The translations under genes were made by a program, and so were the position numbers. A DNA stretch of 64,000 bases, taken from the NCBI GenBank assembly GCA_902619805.1, contig CACNGC010000003.1, positions 1 through 64,000 on the forward strand, in the 5' to 3' direction. Numbering within the stretch: the first letter of the stretch is position 1; each line of letters begins with the position of its first letter. A model generated the notes under the pieces. The model made no database searches. It was not told the origin of the DNA and saw only the letters and a program-made list of their open reading frames with translations. Shown piece after piece: positions 20,764 through 36,177 of this stretch. The stretch comes from an uncultured SAR116 cluster alpha proteobacterium (GTDB taxonomy: Bacteria > Pseudomonadota > Alphaproteobacteria > Puniceispirillales > Marisalimonadaceae).

Positions 20764-20769
20764 TATAAT
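20764..20769 (+). promoter_or_regulatory. Candidate -10 element very close to the uvrD start
   Basis: A perfect TATAAT lies only 14 nt before the uvrD ATG at 20784, which predicts a 5' leader of about 8 nt. No Shine-Dalgarno is visible between it and the start. The -35 region at the right distance (around 20741) is poor. The box could be a chance hit in AT-rich DNA. Confidence 0.3.
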
Positions 20770-20783
20770 AAAATATAAAAATT

Positions 20784-23021
20784 ATGACCCAATTTTATAA
20801 TCATCAAGCATTTACAGACCTTAACGATACTCAAAAAGAGGCTGTGAAATATCTTGATGGTCCTTTATTAGTACTTTCTGGCGCAGGAACAGGAAAAACC
20901 AGAGTTCTTACTGCAAGACTAGCAAACTTATTATATAGTAATAAGACTAAGCCATGGAATATTCTTGCAGTAACTTTTACTAATAAAGCTGCAAAAGAAA
21001 TGAGAATCAGACTTGAAAGTTTAATTGGGCCATCAGCAAACTCGGTATGGTTAGGTACCTTCCATTCAATAGCTGCTAGAATATTACGAGAAAATTCAGA
21101 AGTTGTAGGTTTAAATTCAAATTATACAATTATAACTCCAGATGATCAGATTAGGCTTCTAAAACAAATAATGATTGATCAAAACATTGATATTAAAAAG
21201 TTTACTCCAAAAGCAATGTCTAATTTAATTAGTACTTGGAAAGATAAAGGTTATAAACCTAATGACATAAATCAATCTGATAATGATTTCTTTGCTAATG
21301 GTAAAGCAATAAACATATATAAATCTTACCAATCAAGATTGGTAACTTTAAATTCTGCTGATTTTGGCGATTTACTGTTATATAATTTAATCATATTTAC
21401 GGAACATTCAGACATATTACAAAAATATCAATCTAAAATTTTATTTTTTCTAGTTGATGAATATCAAGATACAAATACTATTCAATATTTATGGCTTAAA
21501 TTATTTGCAAATAAATCTCAAAATATTTGTTGTGTAGGGGATGATGATCAATCTATTTATGGTTGGCGTGGAGCACAAGTTGGAAATATTTTAAAATTTG
21601 AAAAGGATTATACTTCAGCTAAGGTAATAAAATTAGAAGAAAATTACAGATCAACTGGCCGAATATTAGAAGCTGCCAACAGTATAATTGCCAATAATAA
21701 AGAAAGATTAAGTAAAAAACTTAAAACTTCTTCTGGGGATGGAGACAAAATTAATTTAATTTCTGTCTGGGATGGTGTTGAAGAAGCTAAAATAACCAGT
21801 TTAGAAATTGAAAACTTACATTCACTTGGCTTTAGATATGATCAGATAGCTGTTTTAGTTAGAGCAGGGCACCAAACTAGATATTTTGAAGAAAGATTTG
21901 TAGATATCGGTATTCCATATAAAGTAATTGGAGCAAAATTCTACGAACGTTTAGAAATAAGAGATGCTTTAGCTTATTTGAGAGTTGTCCAGCAACCTAA
22001 CGATGATTTAGCGCTAGAAAGAATAATAAATGTTCCAAAACGAGGATTAGGAACAAGTACAACTAGCTTAATTCATTCATATGCAAAAAATAATAATATT
22101 TCTTTTTTTTCAGCTTCTCAAGAATTGTTGTTGACTGATGAGTTAAGACCAAATGTAAAAAGAACATTACAAAATTTAATAAATCAATTTATTGATTGGA
22201 ATAATCATAACAAAGAGATTTCTCATACAGACTTGGCTTTAAAAGTACTCGAAGAATCTGGGTATATAGGTCACTGGCAAAATGAAAATTCGATCGAAGG
22301 CGAAGGTAGATTAGAAAATTTAAAAGAGTTGATTAATGCTATGAGTGGTTTTGATAATTTATCAGGATTTTTAGAGCATATATCGTTAGTTATGGATGGG
22401 GATAATGAAGCTGAGGCAGGTGAAGTTTCTCTAATGACTTTACATGCTGCTAAAGGACTCGAATTTGATGCTGTTTTTCTACCTGGATGGGAAGAAGGTA
22501 TGTTCCCAAGTCAGAGATCTATTGATGAATTAGGCTTGTCAGGTTTGGAAGAAGAAAGAAGGTTAGCTTATGTTGGAATTACGCGAGCAAAAAAAAGACT
22601 TTTTATAACCTTTGCGGCAAATAGACAAATTCATGGTTTATGGCAAGGATCAATTCCGTCAAGATTTATAAGTGAATTGCCAAAAAATATTATTAATGAA
22701 AATATAGAGGGTAATCTTGGAGCAGATGTATCTAGCTATAATCAAATTGATTTTGACTTACCATCAAACAATTCCTCATATGGGCCAGGATTTATTAGAG
22801 CAAGACAGAACGGCATCAAAAGTCTCAATGTTTATAAAAATTCTCAATTTGAGAAGAGCCTAACTGACCCTAATTTAAACCTTAATGTAGGTCAAAGAGT
22901 TTTTCATCAAAAATTTGGTATGGGTCTTATTATTTCCTCAGATGGAGACAAACTGAATATAAATTTTGATAAAGCTGGTGAAAAGAAAGTAGTATCTAGT
23001 TTTATTAAAATAATAGAATAA
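20784..23021 (+). CDS. uvrD: DNA helicase II, UvrD/PcrA type
   Basis: 3'-5' superfamily 1A helicase for nucleotide excision and mismatch repair. The 745-residue product has the Q-motif start LNDTQKEAV, Walker A in LVLSGAGTGKTRV near 36, and motif II FLVDEYQDT. Motif III is GDDDQSIYGWRGA, with motif IV KLEENYRST, motif V LMTLHAAKGLEFDAVFLPG and motif VI YVGITRAKKRL. The C-terminal 45 residues (GQRVFHQKFGMGLI) form the small Tudor-like domain of UvrD/PcrA, which argues against Rep or RecB. It heads a uvrD-prmA-aminopeptidase run. Confidence 0.95.
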   Translation: MTQFYNHQAFTDLNDTQKEAVKYLDGPLLVLSGAGTGKTRVLTARLANLLYSNKTKPWNILAVTFTNKAAKEMRIRLESLIGPSANSVWLGTFHSIAARILRENSEVVGLNSNYTIITPDDQIRLLKQIMIDQNIDIKKFTPKAMSNLISTWKDKGYKPNDINQSDNDFFANGKAINIYKSYQSRLVTLNSADFGDLLLYNLIIFTEHSDILQKYQSKILFFLVDEYQDTNTIQYLWLKLFANKSQNICCVGDDDQSIYGWRGAQVGNILKFEKDYTSAKVIKLEENYRSTGRILEAANSIIANNKERLSKKLKTSSGDGDKINLISVWDGVEEAKITSLEIENLHSLGFRYDQIAVLVRAGHQTRYFEERFVDIGIPYKVIGAKFYERLEIRDALAYLRVVQQPNDDLALERIINVPKRGLGTSTTSLIHSYAKNNNISFFSASQELLLTDELRPNVKRTLQNLINQFIDWNNHNKEISHTDLALKVLEESGYIGHWQNENSIEGEGRLENLKELINAMSGFDNLSGFLEHISLVMDGDNEAEAGEVSLMTLHAAKGLEFDAVFLPGWEEGMFPSQRSIDELGLSGLEEERRLAYVGITRAKKRLFITFAANRQIHGLWQGSIPSRFISELPKNIINENIEGNLGADVSSYNQIDFDLPSNNSSYGPGFIRARQNGIKSLNVYKNSQFEKSLTDPNLNLNVGQRVFHQKFGMGLIISSDGDKLNINFDKAGEKKVVSSFIKIIE

Positions 23022-23032
23022 TACACATAGTT

Positions 23033-24022
23033 ATGAATTTATGGTCAATCAGAATTATTGTAAAGGATAAGTTCAAAGAATTATTTTCTGAATATTTTGA
23101 AAATTTTGATGGATATATGTCATCTAGTTTATTTCAGGATAAAGATTTGAATAGTAAATATGAGATAGATAAGTCTTATAATTTATCAACGAACAAATTA
23201 GGTGAGTTTCATCTAAATAAATACTGGATATTAGAAATTATTTTTAATATTAAACCTGACAAAAAAATCATAAAAACTAAACTTAATTTCCTTGCTAAAC
23301 AATTTAAACTAAATGAATTTTATGTTCATAATAAAAAAAATAATGATAAAAATTTTTTAAATAAAATTTACATATCCAAAATTATTAATAAAGATTGGCT
23401 TAAAGAAAATAGATCATCATTTCCGTCTATAAATATTGATAACTTTTATATTTATGGTTCTCATATTAAACAAGAATGTTCTGAAAATAAAATACCAATA
23501 AAAATAGATGCGTCCGTTGCATTTGGAACTGGATCTCATGAAACTACAAAGAGTTGCTTAAATTCCTTAACTTATTTATCTAAAATTTATAATCCAAAAT
23601 CTGTATTAGATTACGGTTGTGGAACTGGAATTCTTGGAATAGCATCAAAAAAAATTTTTAAAAATAATAAAATTACCTTTGTTGATATAGATATAAATGC
23701 ATTAAAACTAACAAAACAAAATCTTATATTAAATAATATTATTAGCAGACAAATCTTGCTTTCTAAATCAAACACAATGAAAAATTTCAACAAAAAAAAA
23801 TATTATGATTTAATTTTTGCTAATATTCTTTTTGGTCCTCTAACAAGTTTAGCGCCTAGGCTTAAATTTATCTCAAAACCAAATTCATTTATAGTTTTAT
23901 CAGGGCTTTTGAGTAATCAAATAACAAATATTGTTAATAGATATAAAATGTTTGGGTTTAAATTGAGAAAAAAGATTATTATAAATGGGTGGGGAACAGT
24001 AATAATGAGACGTCAATTTTAA
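23033..24022 (+). CDS. prmA: Ribosomal protein L11 methyltransferase PrmA
   Basis: SAM-dependent trimethylation of ribosomal protein L11. The 329-residue product has a divergent Asn/Lys/Ile-rich substrate-recognition domain (1-150). The Rossmann core has the PrmA signature DASVAFGTGSHETTKSCL near 158-175, motif I LDYGCGTGILGIA, the acidic VDID end of beta-2, and DLIFANILFGPL. The length is at the long end for the family. It starts 11 nt after uvrD and ends 14 nt before the aminopeptidase gene. The N-terminal domain alone would not be recognisable; the core is decisive. Confidence 0.9.
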   Translation: MNLWSIRIIVKDKFKELFSEYFENFDGYMSSSLFQDKDLNSKYEIDKSYNLSTNKLGEFHLNKYWILEIIFNIKPDKKIIKTKLNFLAKQFKLNEFYVHNKKNNDKNFLNKIYISKIINKDWLKENRSSFPSINIDNFYIYGSHIKQECSENKIPIKIDASVAFGTGSHETTKSCLNSLTYLSKIYNPKSVLDYGCGTGILGIASKKIFKNNKITFVDIDINALKLTKQNLILNNIISRQILLSKSNTMKNFNKKKYYDLIFANILFGPLTSLAPRLKFISKPNSFIVLSGLLSNQITNIVNRYKMFGFKLRKKIIINGWGTVIMRRQF

Positions 24023-24036
24023 TTAAAGAGTAAAGT

Positions 24037-29514
<5,478 letters not shown>

Positions 29515-29520
29515 TTCTTA

Positions 29521-30348
29521 TTAAAAAAAATCTTTGAAATAATTTATAATTGAAAATTTATTATCTTTTTGTTGATTTAGTCCAGATTCATTTTTCAATA
29601 AAGTTTTACTTAATTTTGTCCAATCATTCTTAGGGAAATTATAATCAAGTAATGCATTACTTTTAGTAGCTTCGTCTTTTAACCCAAGCATAAGCAAAGC
29701 TTCACTTAATCTATATAGCGTTTCTGGTATAACAGAAGTATTTTGATAATTTTGTAGTATAGATTTAAATCGTTTGATTGAACTTCCTGGTGCACTTTTT
29801 CTTAAATAAAATTTTCCTACATTTAATTCATTTTTTGCAAGTGTATTTTCTAATAATTGTATTTTTAATTTTGCATCTTTAGCGTAAACTGTATTAGGAT
29901 ATTTAGTGATAATTAATTTGAAATATTTCAATGATTTAATTGATGTGCTTGGATCTTTATCTTCACTAGAAACCTGTGCATAGTAACACATGGCCAATAA
30001 ATAGTGAGCATATTCTGTCAATTCTCCTTTTGGATTCATCTCTATAAAAGAACTTAATTTTGCAACTGCTTTTTTGATATCATTTTTTTGATACAACGAA
30101 TAGGCCGACATTATTTCTGATTTTGATGATAAAGAAGAAAAAGGATAATTTAAAAAAACATCGTCAAATTCTAATGTTGCTGTACTAAAATTACCTTTTT
30201 TAAATGAAGTTAAACCTTTTGAGTATAGTTCTATATCTGACGATTGAGTTATTTTGTTATTGGATTTAGTATTGGTACAATTTGATAATATAAATATTAG
30301 GAAAAATATTTTGAATATGATTAAATTTTTTTTTCTAAGCTCTATCAT
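29521..30348 (-). CDS. bamD: Outer-membrane assembly lipoprotein BamD (ComL)
   Basis: Essential partner of BamA in inserting beta-barrel proteins. The 275-residue precursor has a lipoprotein signal with lipobox LSNC (C24). Five TPR-like helical pairs follow, including YSKGLTSFKKGNFSTATLEFDDVFLNYP, AHYLLAMCYYAQV and SIKSLKYFKLIITKYPNTVYAKDA, a family signature. The C-terminal residues are Asn/Lys-rich. It lies between lpxC and recN, the common alphaproteobacterial order. The 89-nt gap upstream could hold its own promoter. Confidence 0.93.
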   Translation of the reverse strand: MIELRKKNLIIFKIFFLIFILSNCTNTKSNNKITQSSDIELYSKGLTSFKKGNFSTATLEFDDVFLNYPFSSLSSKSEIMSAYSLYQKNDIKKAVAKLSSFIEMNPKGELTEYAHYLLAMCYYAQVSSEDKDPSTSIKSLKYFKLIITKYPNTVYAKDAKLKIQLLENTLAKNELNVGKFYLRKSAPGSSIKRFKSILQNYQNTSVIPETLYRLSEALLMLGLKDEATKSNALLDYNFPKNDWTKLSKTLLKNESGLNQQKDNKFSIINYFKDFF

Positions 30349-30437
30349 GATTTTTTCTAATCTTATATACTAAAACAATTTTATTATGAAAAATAAGGTT
30401 TGTATATTAAAATTAATGGGGTATTTCTTACAAATTA

Positions 30438-31403
30438 TTATGCAACGCAAGTTATATTAGTTGCGGCGTTGTTATTATCAATTAAATCAAGAAATTTATC
30501 ATTGTTATTTTCAGGGATTATATCTTCAATGCTGTAATTTTTTTTATTTTTTAGTATTTCTCTAATAAGTTGTTGGTTTAAATTGTGACCAGGGGCAAAA
30601 CAATCGATATTTCCAACTAATTGCATACCTAACAAATAAAAATCACCAATACAGTCTAGAGCTTTATGTTTTACAAATTCTTTTTCTAATCTTAATCCCT
30701 CTGGATTTAATATTTTATATTTATCAACTACAATAGCGTTATTTAAATTACCTCCAATAGCAAGTCCTGCGGTTCTCATTTTTTCGATATCTTCATAAAG
30801 TGTATAGGTTCTAGCTTTTGACAAATCATTGATGAAATTATCTTGTGTATGTGTATAAAAATATTCTGAGTGTCCAATTATGGTATCTGGGTAATTAATA
30901 GAAATATTAATTGATAATGTAGTGGATGGAGTGATTGAAATAAATCTATCTCCACTTTTTACTTTCACTTTTTTTAAAATCTTAAAAATTTTCTTTCTTT
31001 TATTCAAGGCTTTAATGCCAGAAACTAGAATTTTTTTTACATACTCGTTAGAGCTTCCATCTAATGCGGGTAATTCTGAAGAGTTAATTTTAACAATAGC
31101 ATTATCTATACCCAATGCGCTTAATGCAGCCATTAAGTGCTCAATGGTTGCAACAAAATTTCCGCTAGAGTTAGCTATTTTTGTGCATAATCTAGAATCG
31201 ATCACATTATCAATTACAGCTTTGATAAAGTTATTATTTTTTAAATCAGTTCTTTCAAAAACAATTCCAGTGTTACATTCAGCAGGTTCTATACTCATTG
31301 ATACAGCTCTACCACTATGAACACCAACACCGGAAAAATGTATTTTTTTCTTAATAGTTTTTTGTAATAAAATATTAGATGTTGTTGTATTAATATAATT
31401 CAT
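30438..31403 (-). CDS. lpxC: UDP-3-O-acyl-GlcNAc deacetylase LpxC
   Basis: Committed step of lipid A synthesis; cytosolic zinc hydrolase. The 321-residue product starts KTIKKKIHFSGVGVHSGR. Zinc ligands are H89 (ATIEHLMAAL), H246 and D250 (HKALDCIGD), with catalytic H273 (FAPGHNL). The nearby RTYTLYEDIEKMRTAGLAIGG is typical. It follows ftsZ after 81 nt, with TAGGA before the ATG. LpxC level is controlled by FtsH proteolysis in enterobacteria; whether that applies here cannot be read from the sequence. Confidence 0.97.
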   Translation of the reverse strand: MNYINTTTSNILLQKTIKKKIHFSGVGVHSGRAVSMSIEPAECNTGIVFERTDLKNNNFIKAVIDNVIDSRLCTKIANSSGNFVATIEHLMAALSALGIDNAIVKINSSELPALDGSSNEYVKKILVSGIKALNKRKKIFKILKKVKVKSGDRFISITPSTTLSINISINYPDTIIGHSEYFYTHTQDNFINDLSKARTYTLYEDIEKMRTAGLAIGGNLNNAIVVDKYKILNPEGLRLEKEFVKHKALDCIGDFYLLGMQLVGNIDCFAPGHNLNQQLIREILKNKKNYSIEDIIPENNNDKFLDLIDNNNAATNITCVA

Positions 31404-31484
31404 ATTTATTTCCTATAGAGTATATTTATAACTCTTTATTATTAAATACAAATCACATATAATTACTAAATATTTCAATTTACA

Positions 31485-33134
31485 TTAATTTGCTTGCCTT
31501 CTTAAAAAAGCAGGAATTTCTAGTACTTTTTCGTCTATATCTTCATCCTCTCGTTCAATTTCAGTTAGGTCAATCTGATGTTTGTCAATTATGGTTTGAT
31601 CTTCATGGTGAAAGAGATCAAAGTTATTACTTTTACTTTCGGATATTTCATTATTTTTGTTCAAATCAAAATTTATTTCATTTTTATGTTTGTTTTGTAA
31701 ATTTTGATCTTCTTGATTAGAATTAAAGATCTCTTTGATTTTCTCCAACTCTTTTTCAACTATTTGACCTTTTTGTAGATTTAAATTTGGATCTAATTTA
31801 ATATTATTTATCTCATTTTTACCAAAAAAAGATGAAACACGATTCAACAAAGATTGAGGCTTAGGTTGAGTAAATTGATTTTCAGGTTTGTTGTCGAAAA
31901 TTGATTTAAGTTCTTCATTATTTAAGTTGAGGTTAGGAGCATTCTCATCCACACTAGGCTTATTTTCTTGTTTAACATCTAACTTGTTAATCTCAGATAC
32001 TAAGTCAATTTGATCAATACTACTTTTTTCTAAAACTTCTAAATGGTCGTGGATAGAATCTTTTTCTGTTTTATATTCAGAATTCTCTGTTTCTAAACCC
32101 AAATTTTCATTTTTTGAAATGAGCTGATCTTTATCTATTTCATTTTCAAAATCATTTTGATTTTCATATCTATTAATGCCAGTTGCAACTACTGATACTT
32201 TTATTATTCCTTCAAGATTATTGTCAATAGATGATCCAAAAATAATATTTGCATTTTCATCTACTTCATTTCTAATTTTACTTGCTGCTTCATCAACCTC
32301 AAATAATGCCATATCAGGGCCGCCTTGAATATTTAATAAAATTGATCTTGCACCTTTAATATTTGTATCATCAAGAAGTGGATTGTTAAGGGCGGCTTGT
32401 GCTGCATTTTTAGCTCTATTTTCTCCTGAACTTTCACCTGTCCCCATCATAGCATTTCCCATGTTCGCCATTACAGTTTTAATGTCAGCAAAATCTAAAT
32501 TAATCATCCCAGGATTAGTAATTAAATTTGTTATACCACAAATACCTTGATAGAGAACGTCATCAGCCATTTTAAATGCTTCAGCAAAAGTAGTTTTTTC
32601 ATTAGCTATTTTAAAAAGATTTTGATTTGGGATTACTATTAATGTATCTACATTTTCTTTTAACAAAGACAGACACTTATTTGCTACATCCATTCGTTTT
32701 TTGCCCTCAAAATCAAAAGGTTTAGTTACTACAGCAACTGTTAATATCCCTTTTTCTCTAGCTGCTTTAGCTATCACTGGAGCCGCTCCTGAACCAGTTC
32801 CTCCACCCATACCAGTAGTAATGAATAGCATATTAACATCACTTAATTCAGCAATTATTTCTTGAATTGATTCTTCTGCAGCTTTTTTACCAGTTTCTGC
32901 ATCAGATCCTGCTCCAAGTCCTAAAGTTATACTCTTGCCAAGTTGTATTTGTTTGGGTGTGAGACTTCTTGACAAAGCTTGACCATCGGTATTTGCAACT
33001 AAAAAATCTATATTTTCTATTTTTTCACTAATCATAGTGTTTACTGCATTACCTCCAGCTCCTCCAATTCCAATCACAGATATTTTTGGTTTTGTGTCGT
33101 TTATGTTTTCTGGTATTGTAATATTGAGAGTCAT
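31485..33134 (-). CDS. ftsZ: Cell division GTPase FtsZ with long C-terminal linker
   Basis: Tubulin-like GTPase forming the division ring. The 549-residue product has [13 protein letters not shown] (22-34), the tubulin signature GGGTGSG (110-116), and a globular domain ending near 323 (VATGINRY). About 213 residues of linker follow, rich in Asn, Asp, Glu, Lys and Gln. The conserved tail [13 protein letters not shown] (537-549) docks FtsA and other partners. E. coli FtsZ is 383 residues; alphaproteobacterial forms are commonly longer because of the linker. AAAGGAG lies 7 nt before the ATG, a strong ribosome site for an abundant protein. ftsA is immediately upstream (36 nt). Confidence 0.97.
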   Translation of the reverse strand: MTLNITIPENINDTKPKISVIGIGGAGGNAVNTMISEKIENIDFLVANTDGQALSRSLTPKQIQLGKSITLGLGAGSDAETGKKAAEESIQEIIAELSDVNMLFITTGMGGGTGSGAAPVIAKAAREKGILTVAVVTKPFDFEGKKRMDVANKCLSLLKENVDTLIVIPNQNLFKIANEKTTFAEAFKMADDVLYQGICGITNLITNPGMINLDFADIKTVMANMGNAMMGTGESSGENRAKNAAQAALNNPLLDDTNIKGARSILLNIQGGPDMALFEVDEAASKIRNEVDENANIIFGSSIDNNLEGIIKVSVVATGINRYENQNDFENEIDKDQLISKNENLGLETENSEYKTEKDSIHDHLEVLEKSSIDQIDLVSEINKLDVKQENKPSVDENAPNLNLNNEELKSIFDNKPENQFTQPKPQSLLNRVSSFFGKNEINNIKLDPNLNLQKGQIVEKELEKIKEIFNSNQEDQNLQNKHKNEINFDLNKNNEISESKSNNFDLFHHEDQTIIDKHQIDLTEIEREDEDIDEKVLEIPAFLRRQAN

Positions 33135-33170
33135 TTTTTTCTCCTTTAGTAAGTTATTATTAGAGTTAAT

Positions 33171-34427
33171 TTATAAGTTCTGATCAAACCAATTACCTAA
33201 TTTTCCAAAATATTTTAATATTCCTCCTTCCATTTTTCGTAAGTTGAAATTTTTTTCTTTTTCTAAACTTTTAATAAGTAAGCCTGTTAAACAAGCAAAA
33301 GAGGGTGTTTGAACAATTTCTGGCAAGTCAATTAAACCGATAGGCCTTCCAATTCTTACATTAGATTTAAAGTAATTCGTGGCAAACTCTCTTATATTAC
33401 CAAGATTTGCTCCACCACCACACAAAATAACCTTATTAATATAATTCGCGTTAAGTTTTATGCGGGTCAATCGTTCGTGAATAAGTTCAAATATTTCTTC
33501 AACTCTAGGTTTTATTATTGCAGTTACCATGGCTTTTGGTATCTTTTGTGTAATGAGATCGCCTTGATCAGATATAACTGGGATGTCAAGATTTATATAT
33601 TCATCAGTTTCGTGAGAAAGAGTAGATCCATGTAAAATTTTTACTTTTTCTGCATCCTCTGATTTTGTTCCTAAGCCTTTTACTATATCACTAGTAATGT
33701 GCAAACCACCAATTGGTATAAAGTCTGAAAAAATTATTTTATTATTTAAAAAAACTCCAACACTTGTTATGTTTGCCCCAAGATCTATTATCACAGCTCC
33801 ATTGTTTTTTTCATCTTCTAGTAATGTTGATGCGCCTGATGCTTCAGGGTTTATAAAGAATTTTTCAACAGATAAGTGGCATAAATTTATTGCACTTGAC
33901 AGATTTTTAATTACGGATTTTTGCCCGTAAGTAAAGTTCATTTCGGTAGTAAGAGTGTCTGTGAATATTCCTATAGGGTTGTCTACACTGGCACTATTAT
34001 CAAGATAATATTTAATTACTGATGAAGACAATATTTGGTAGTCATCAATTTGATAAGTGTTTTTAAATTTAATTATTTTTAAAATATCATTTTTTTCAAC
34101 TCTTCCATTTTCTATTTTTAATTTATTTCTAAAAATTTTTGTAATTGGCCTTCCACCTGAAAGATTGCAGATTACTTTACTTATATTAAATCCTGCCATG
34201 GATTCAGCGCCTTCAACCGCTCTAGCAATTGAATTTGCAATTTCTTTCATGTCAGTTATTTGACCATTTGAAATTCCTAGAGAAGCATGTTGTCCAAAAC
34301 CAAGAGCCTTTACCTGAACATTATTATTCTTTACGGGAGTTCCAATCAAACATGATACTTTACTATTACCGATGTCTAACACAGTTAATATATTTTTAGA
34401 TTCATTTATACTATTCATAACTGTCAT
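33171..34427 (-). CDS. ftsA: Cell division protein FtsA
   Basis: Actin-like ATPase that tethers FtsZ to the membrane. The 418-residue product has phosphate-1 motif VLDIGNSKVSCLIG near 16-29 and the SHS2/1C domain region around 95-170. Phosphate-2 AVIIDLGANITSVGVF and the adenosine motif ILCGGGANLGNI follow. A C-terminal amphipathic helix (YFGKLGNWFDQNL) is the membrane anchor. The start codon overlaps the ftsQ stop by one base (TAATG). All features are standard for the family. Confidence 0.95.
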   Translation of the reverse strand: MTVMNSINESKNILTVLDIGNSKVSCLIGTPVKNNNVQVKALGFGQHASLGISNGQITDMKEIANSIARAVEGAESMAGFNISKVICNLSGGRPITKIFRNKLKIENGRVEKNDILKIIKFKNTYQIDDYQILSSSVIKYYLDNSASVDNPIGIFTDTLTTEMNFTYGQKSVIKNLSSAINLCHLSVEKFFINPEASGASTLLEDEKNNGAVIIDLGANITSVGVFLNNKIIFSDFIPIGGLHITSDIVKGLGTKSEDAEKVKILHGSTLSHETDEYINLDIPVISDQGDLITQKIPKAMVTAIIKPRVEEIFELIHERLTRIKLNANYINKVILCGGGANLGNIREFATNYFKSNVRIGRPIGLIDLPEIVQTPSFACLTGLLIKSLEKEKNFNLRKMEGGILKYFGKLGNWFDQNL

Positions 34428-35251
34428 TAGTTTTTCTTCATATAAATTAGATTTTTATCTATGTTAATTTTACCAAGAATTTGACTCGAGTTTCTGAGGT
34501 CTAATTCTGTAAGGTCAAGGTTTAATATGTTAAATTTTTTATCAAGGTACAAAACCTTTTCCCATGCCTTTGCTATACTTTCACTTGGCAATTTAATTGT
34601 AAGACCTTGGTTAAAATGAACGTCCCATCTTCTTTCATTTACATATGTAAGAGACCAGATGTTTTTAACAAAATCTTTATTAATACCTAATATATTTAAA
34701 ATTGAGTGAGCATTTTTATGTGCATTTTGTCCAATGACGATGGGTAGATAATTCTTGAATTCCTCTAAATTCTTTTCAAATATTACATCACCAGATTTAG
34801 TGATTAAACTATTCCCATATCTATTTTGCCATATAGCAATCGGTTTCTTTTCAGTTAATAATATTTTAATAGTGTTAGGATAAATAATTTCTATAGATGC
34901 TTTTTTTATCCAAGTATTATTTTTAATTTCTTTATAAATATTTTTAATATTTACGTTAAAAATATTCAGATCATTGTAAGCATTGATAATTTTAATGATG
35001 TCATTTTTATTAAGATGCTTTACACCTGATATTTCAATATTTTTAATTATAAAACCATTGTTTATTAAAATTTTATTTAAAAAATTAAATTTTGTTTCAG
35101 TGAAAATGTTGTTTGTTTTAGTTAGAAAATAAAAACTTGTAATAAATAAAAATAAAATTATAAAAATTAATTTTTTATGAACATTTTCTAAAATAGTTCT
35201 CTTTTTCTTATAGTTTATAAAGTTAGTTTTGTAGATATTTGATATTAGCAT
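34427..35251 (-). CDS. ftsQ: Cell division protein FtsQ
   Basis: Bitopic septal protein bridging early and late divisome parts through FtsB/FtsL. The 274-residue product has a basic cytoplasmic tail (1-27), one membrane helix (about 28-46) and a POTRA domain (about 68-136, FIIKNIEISGVKHLNKNDIIK). The beta domain that follows has LLTEKKPIAIWQN and GLTIKLPSE. Primary sequence is weakly conserved, so the call rests on topology, POTRA and position between ddl and ftsA. It overlaps ddl by 7 nt. Confidence 0.9.
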   Translation of the reverse strand: MLISNIYKTNFINYKKKRTILENVHKKLIFIILFLFITSFYFLTKTNNIFTETKFNFLNKILINNGFIIKNIEISGVKHLNKNDIIKIINAYNDLNIFNVNIKNIYKEIKNNTWIKKASIEIIYPNTIKILLTEKKPIAIWQNRYGNSLITKSGDVIFEKNLEEFKNYLPIVIGQNAHKNAHSILNILGINKDFVKNIWSLTYVNERRWDVHFNQGLTIKLPSESIAKAWEKVLYLDKKFNILNLDLTELDLRNSSQILGKINIDKNLIYMKKN

Positions 35252-36177
35252 TCGTAGCTAGCCTCCTCTAAGAGGATCTTTATCACATCATTTATATTGA
35301 TACCGCAATAAGCAGCTTGTTCTGGACTCAACGATGTCTGTGTCATTCCTGGCTGAGTGTTGAGTTCAAGCATATACAATGTTTCATTATTTTGATCGTA
35401 TCTAAAATCTGTACGTGAAATTCCTCTGCAGCCAATAATCTGATGTGCCTTTAAAGCCCATGAGAGTGCCTTTTTATAAATGACCTTTGGAATGTCTGCA
35501 GGAATTTTATGACTTGAGCCATTTTTATCATATTTTGCTTTGTAATTATAGAATTCTTTATCATTTAAAGTTGTGATTTCTGTGACGCATAAAGGATTTT
35601 CTTTTAGAACTGTAACAGTTAATTCTTTAGAACCTACAAATGTTTCTGCCATTAATTGCTTACTATTTAATTCATTAAAATAAGGAATTTTGTTTCCTTT
35701 TTTAATTATATTAACTCCAACTGAACTACCTCCTTTGATTGGTTTTACTACAAAAGTATTATCATAATCGACTTCTAAATACTTCCCATTATTTTTTATT
35801 TGTAATGTTTTTGGAAAGTAAATTGGATCGTTAGAAAACATAGTTGCTTCGGTTATAATTCTTTTAAAATTTATCTTATTCATTGCAATAGACGAGGTAG
35901 CAACACCAGAATGTGTATATGGTATTTTTAATAGGTTCAAAAAGCCTTGTATTGAACCATCTTCTCCATAATCTCCATGCAATGCATTAAAACATATGTC
36001 AGCATTAATTTTAGCTAAACTAGAAATATTGCTTTCAGCTATATCAACTTCTGTAATTTTGCACCCAATTTGTTTTATTGCCTTCGCACATTCTATTGCA
36101 GTATTTAGTGAAACTTCTCTTTCAAAGCCATCTCCACCTTTCAATAATAAAACGTGCAAGTTTTCGTAGGTTTTCAT
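35245..36177 (-). CDS. ddl: D-alanine-D-alanine ligase Ddl
   Basis: Makes the D-Ala-D-Ala dipeptide for the MurF step. The 310-residue ATP-grasp enzyme has NALHGDYGEDGSIQGFL near 62-78 and PYTHSGVATSSIAMNK. The central KPIKGGSSVGV and the metal-binding ELNTQPGMTQTSL close to the C-terminus follow. The ATG overlaps the murB stop as ATGA; the 3' end overlaps ftsQ by 7 nt. The subtype DdlB is suggested only by its location in the division cluster. Confidence 0.96.
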   Translation of the reverse strand: MKTYENLHVLLLKGGDGFEREVSLNTAIECAKAIKQIGCKITEVDIAESNISSLAKINADICFNALHGDYGEDGSIQGFLNLLKIPYTHSGVATSSIAMNKINFKRIITEATMFSNDPIYFPKTLQIKNNGKYLEVDYDNTFVVKPIKGGSSVGVNIIKKGNKIPYFNELNSKQLMAETFVGSKELTVTVLKENPLCVTEITTLNDKEFYNYKAKYDKNGSSHKIPADIPKVIYKKALSWALKAHQIIGCRGISRTDFRYDQNNETLYMLELNTQPGMTQTSLSPEQAAYCGININDVIKILLEEASYEC

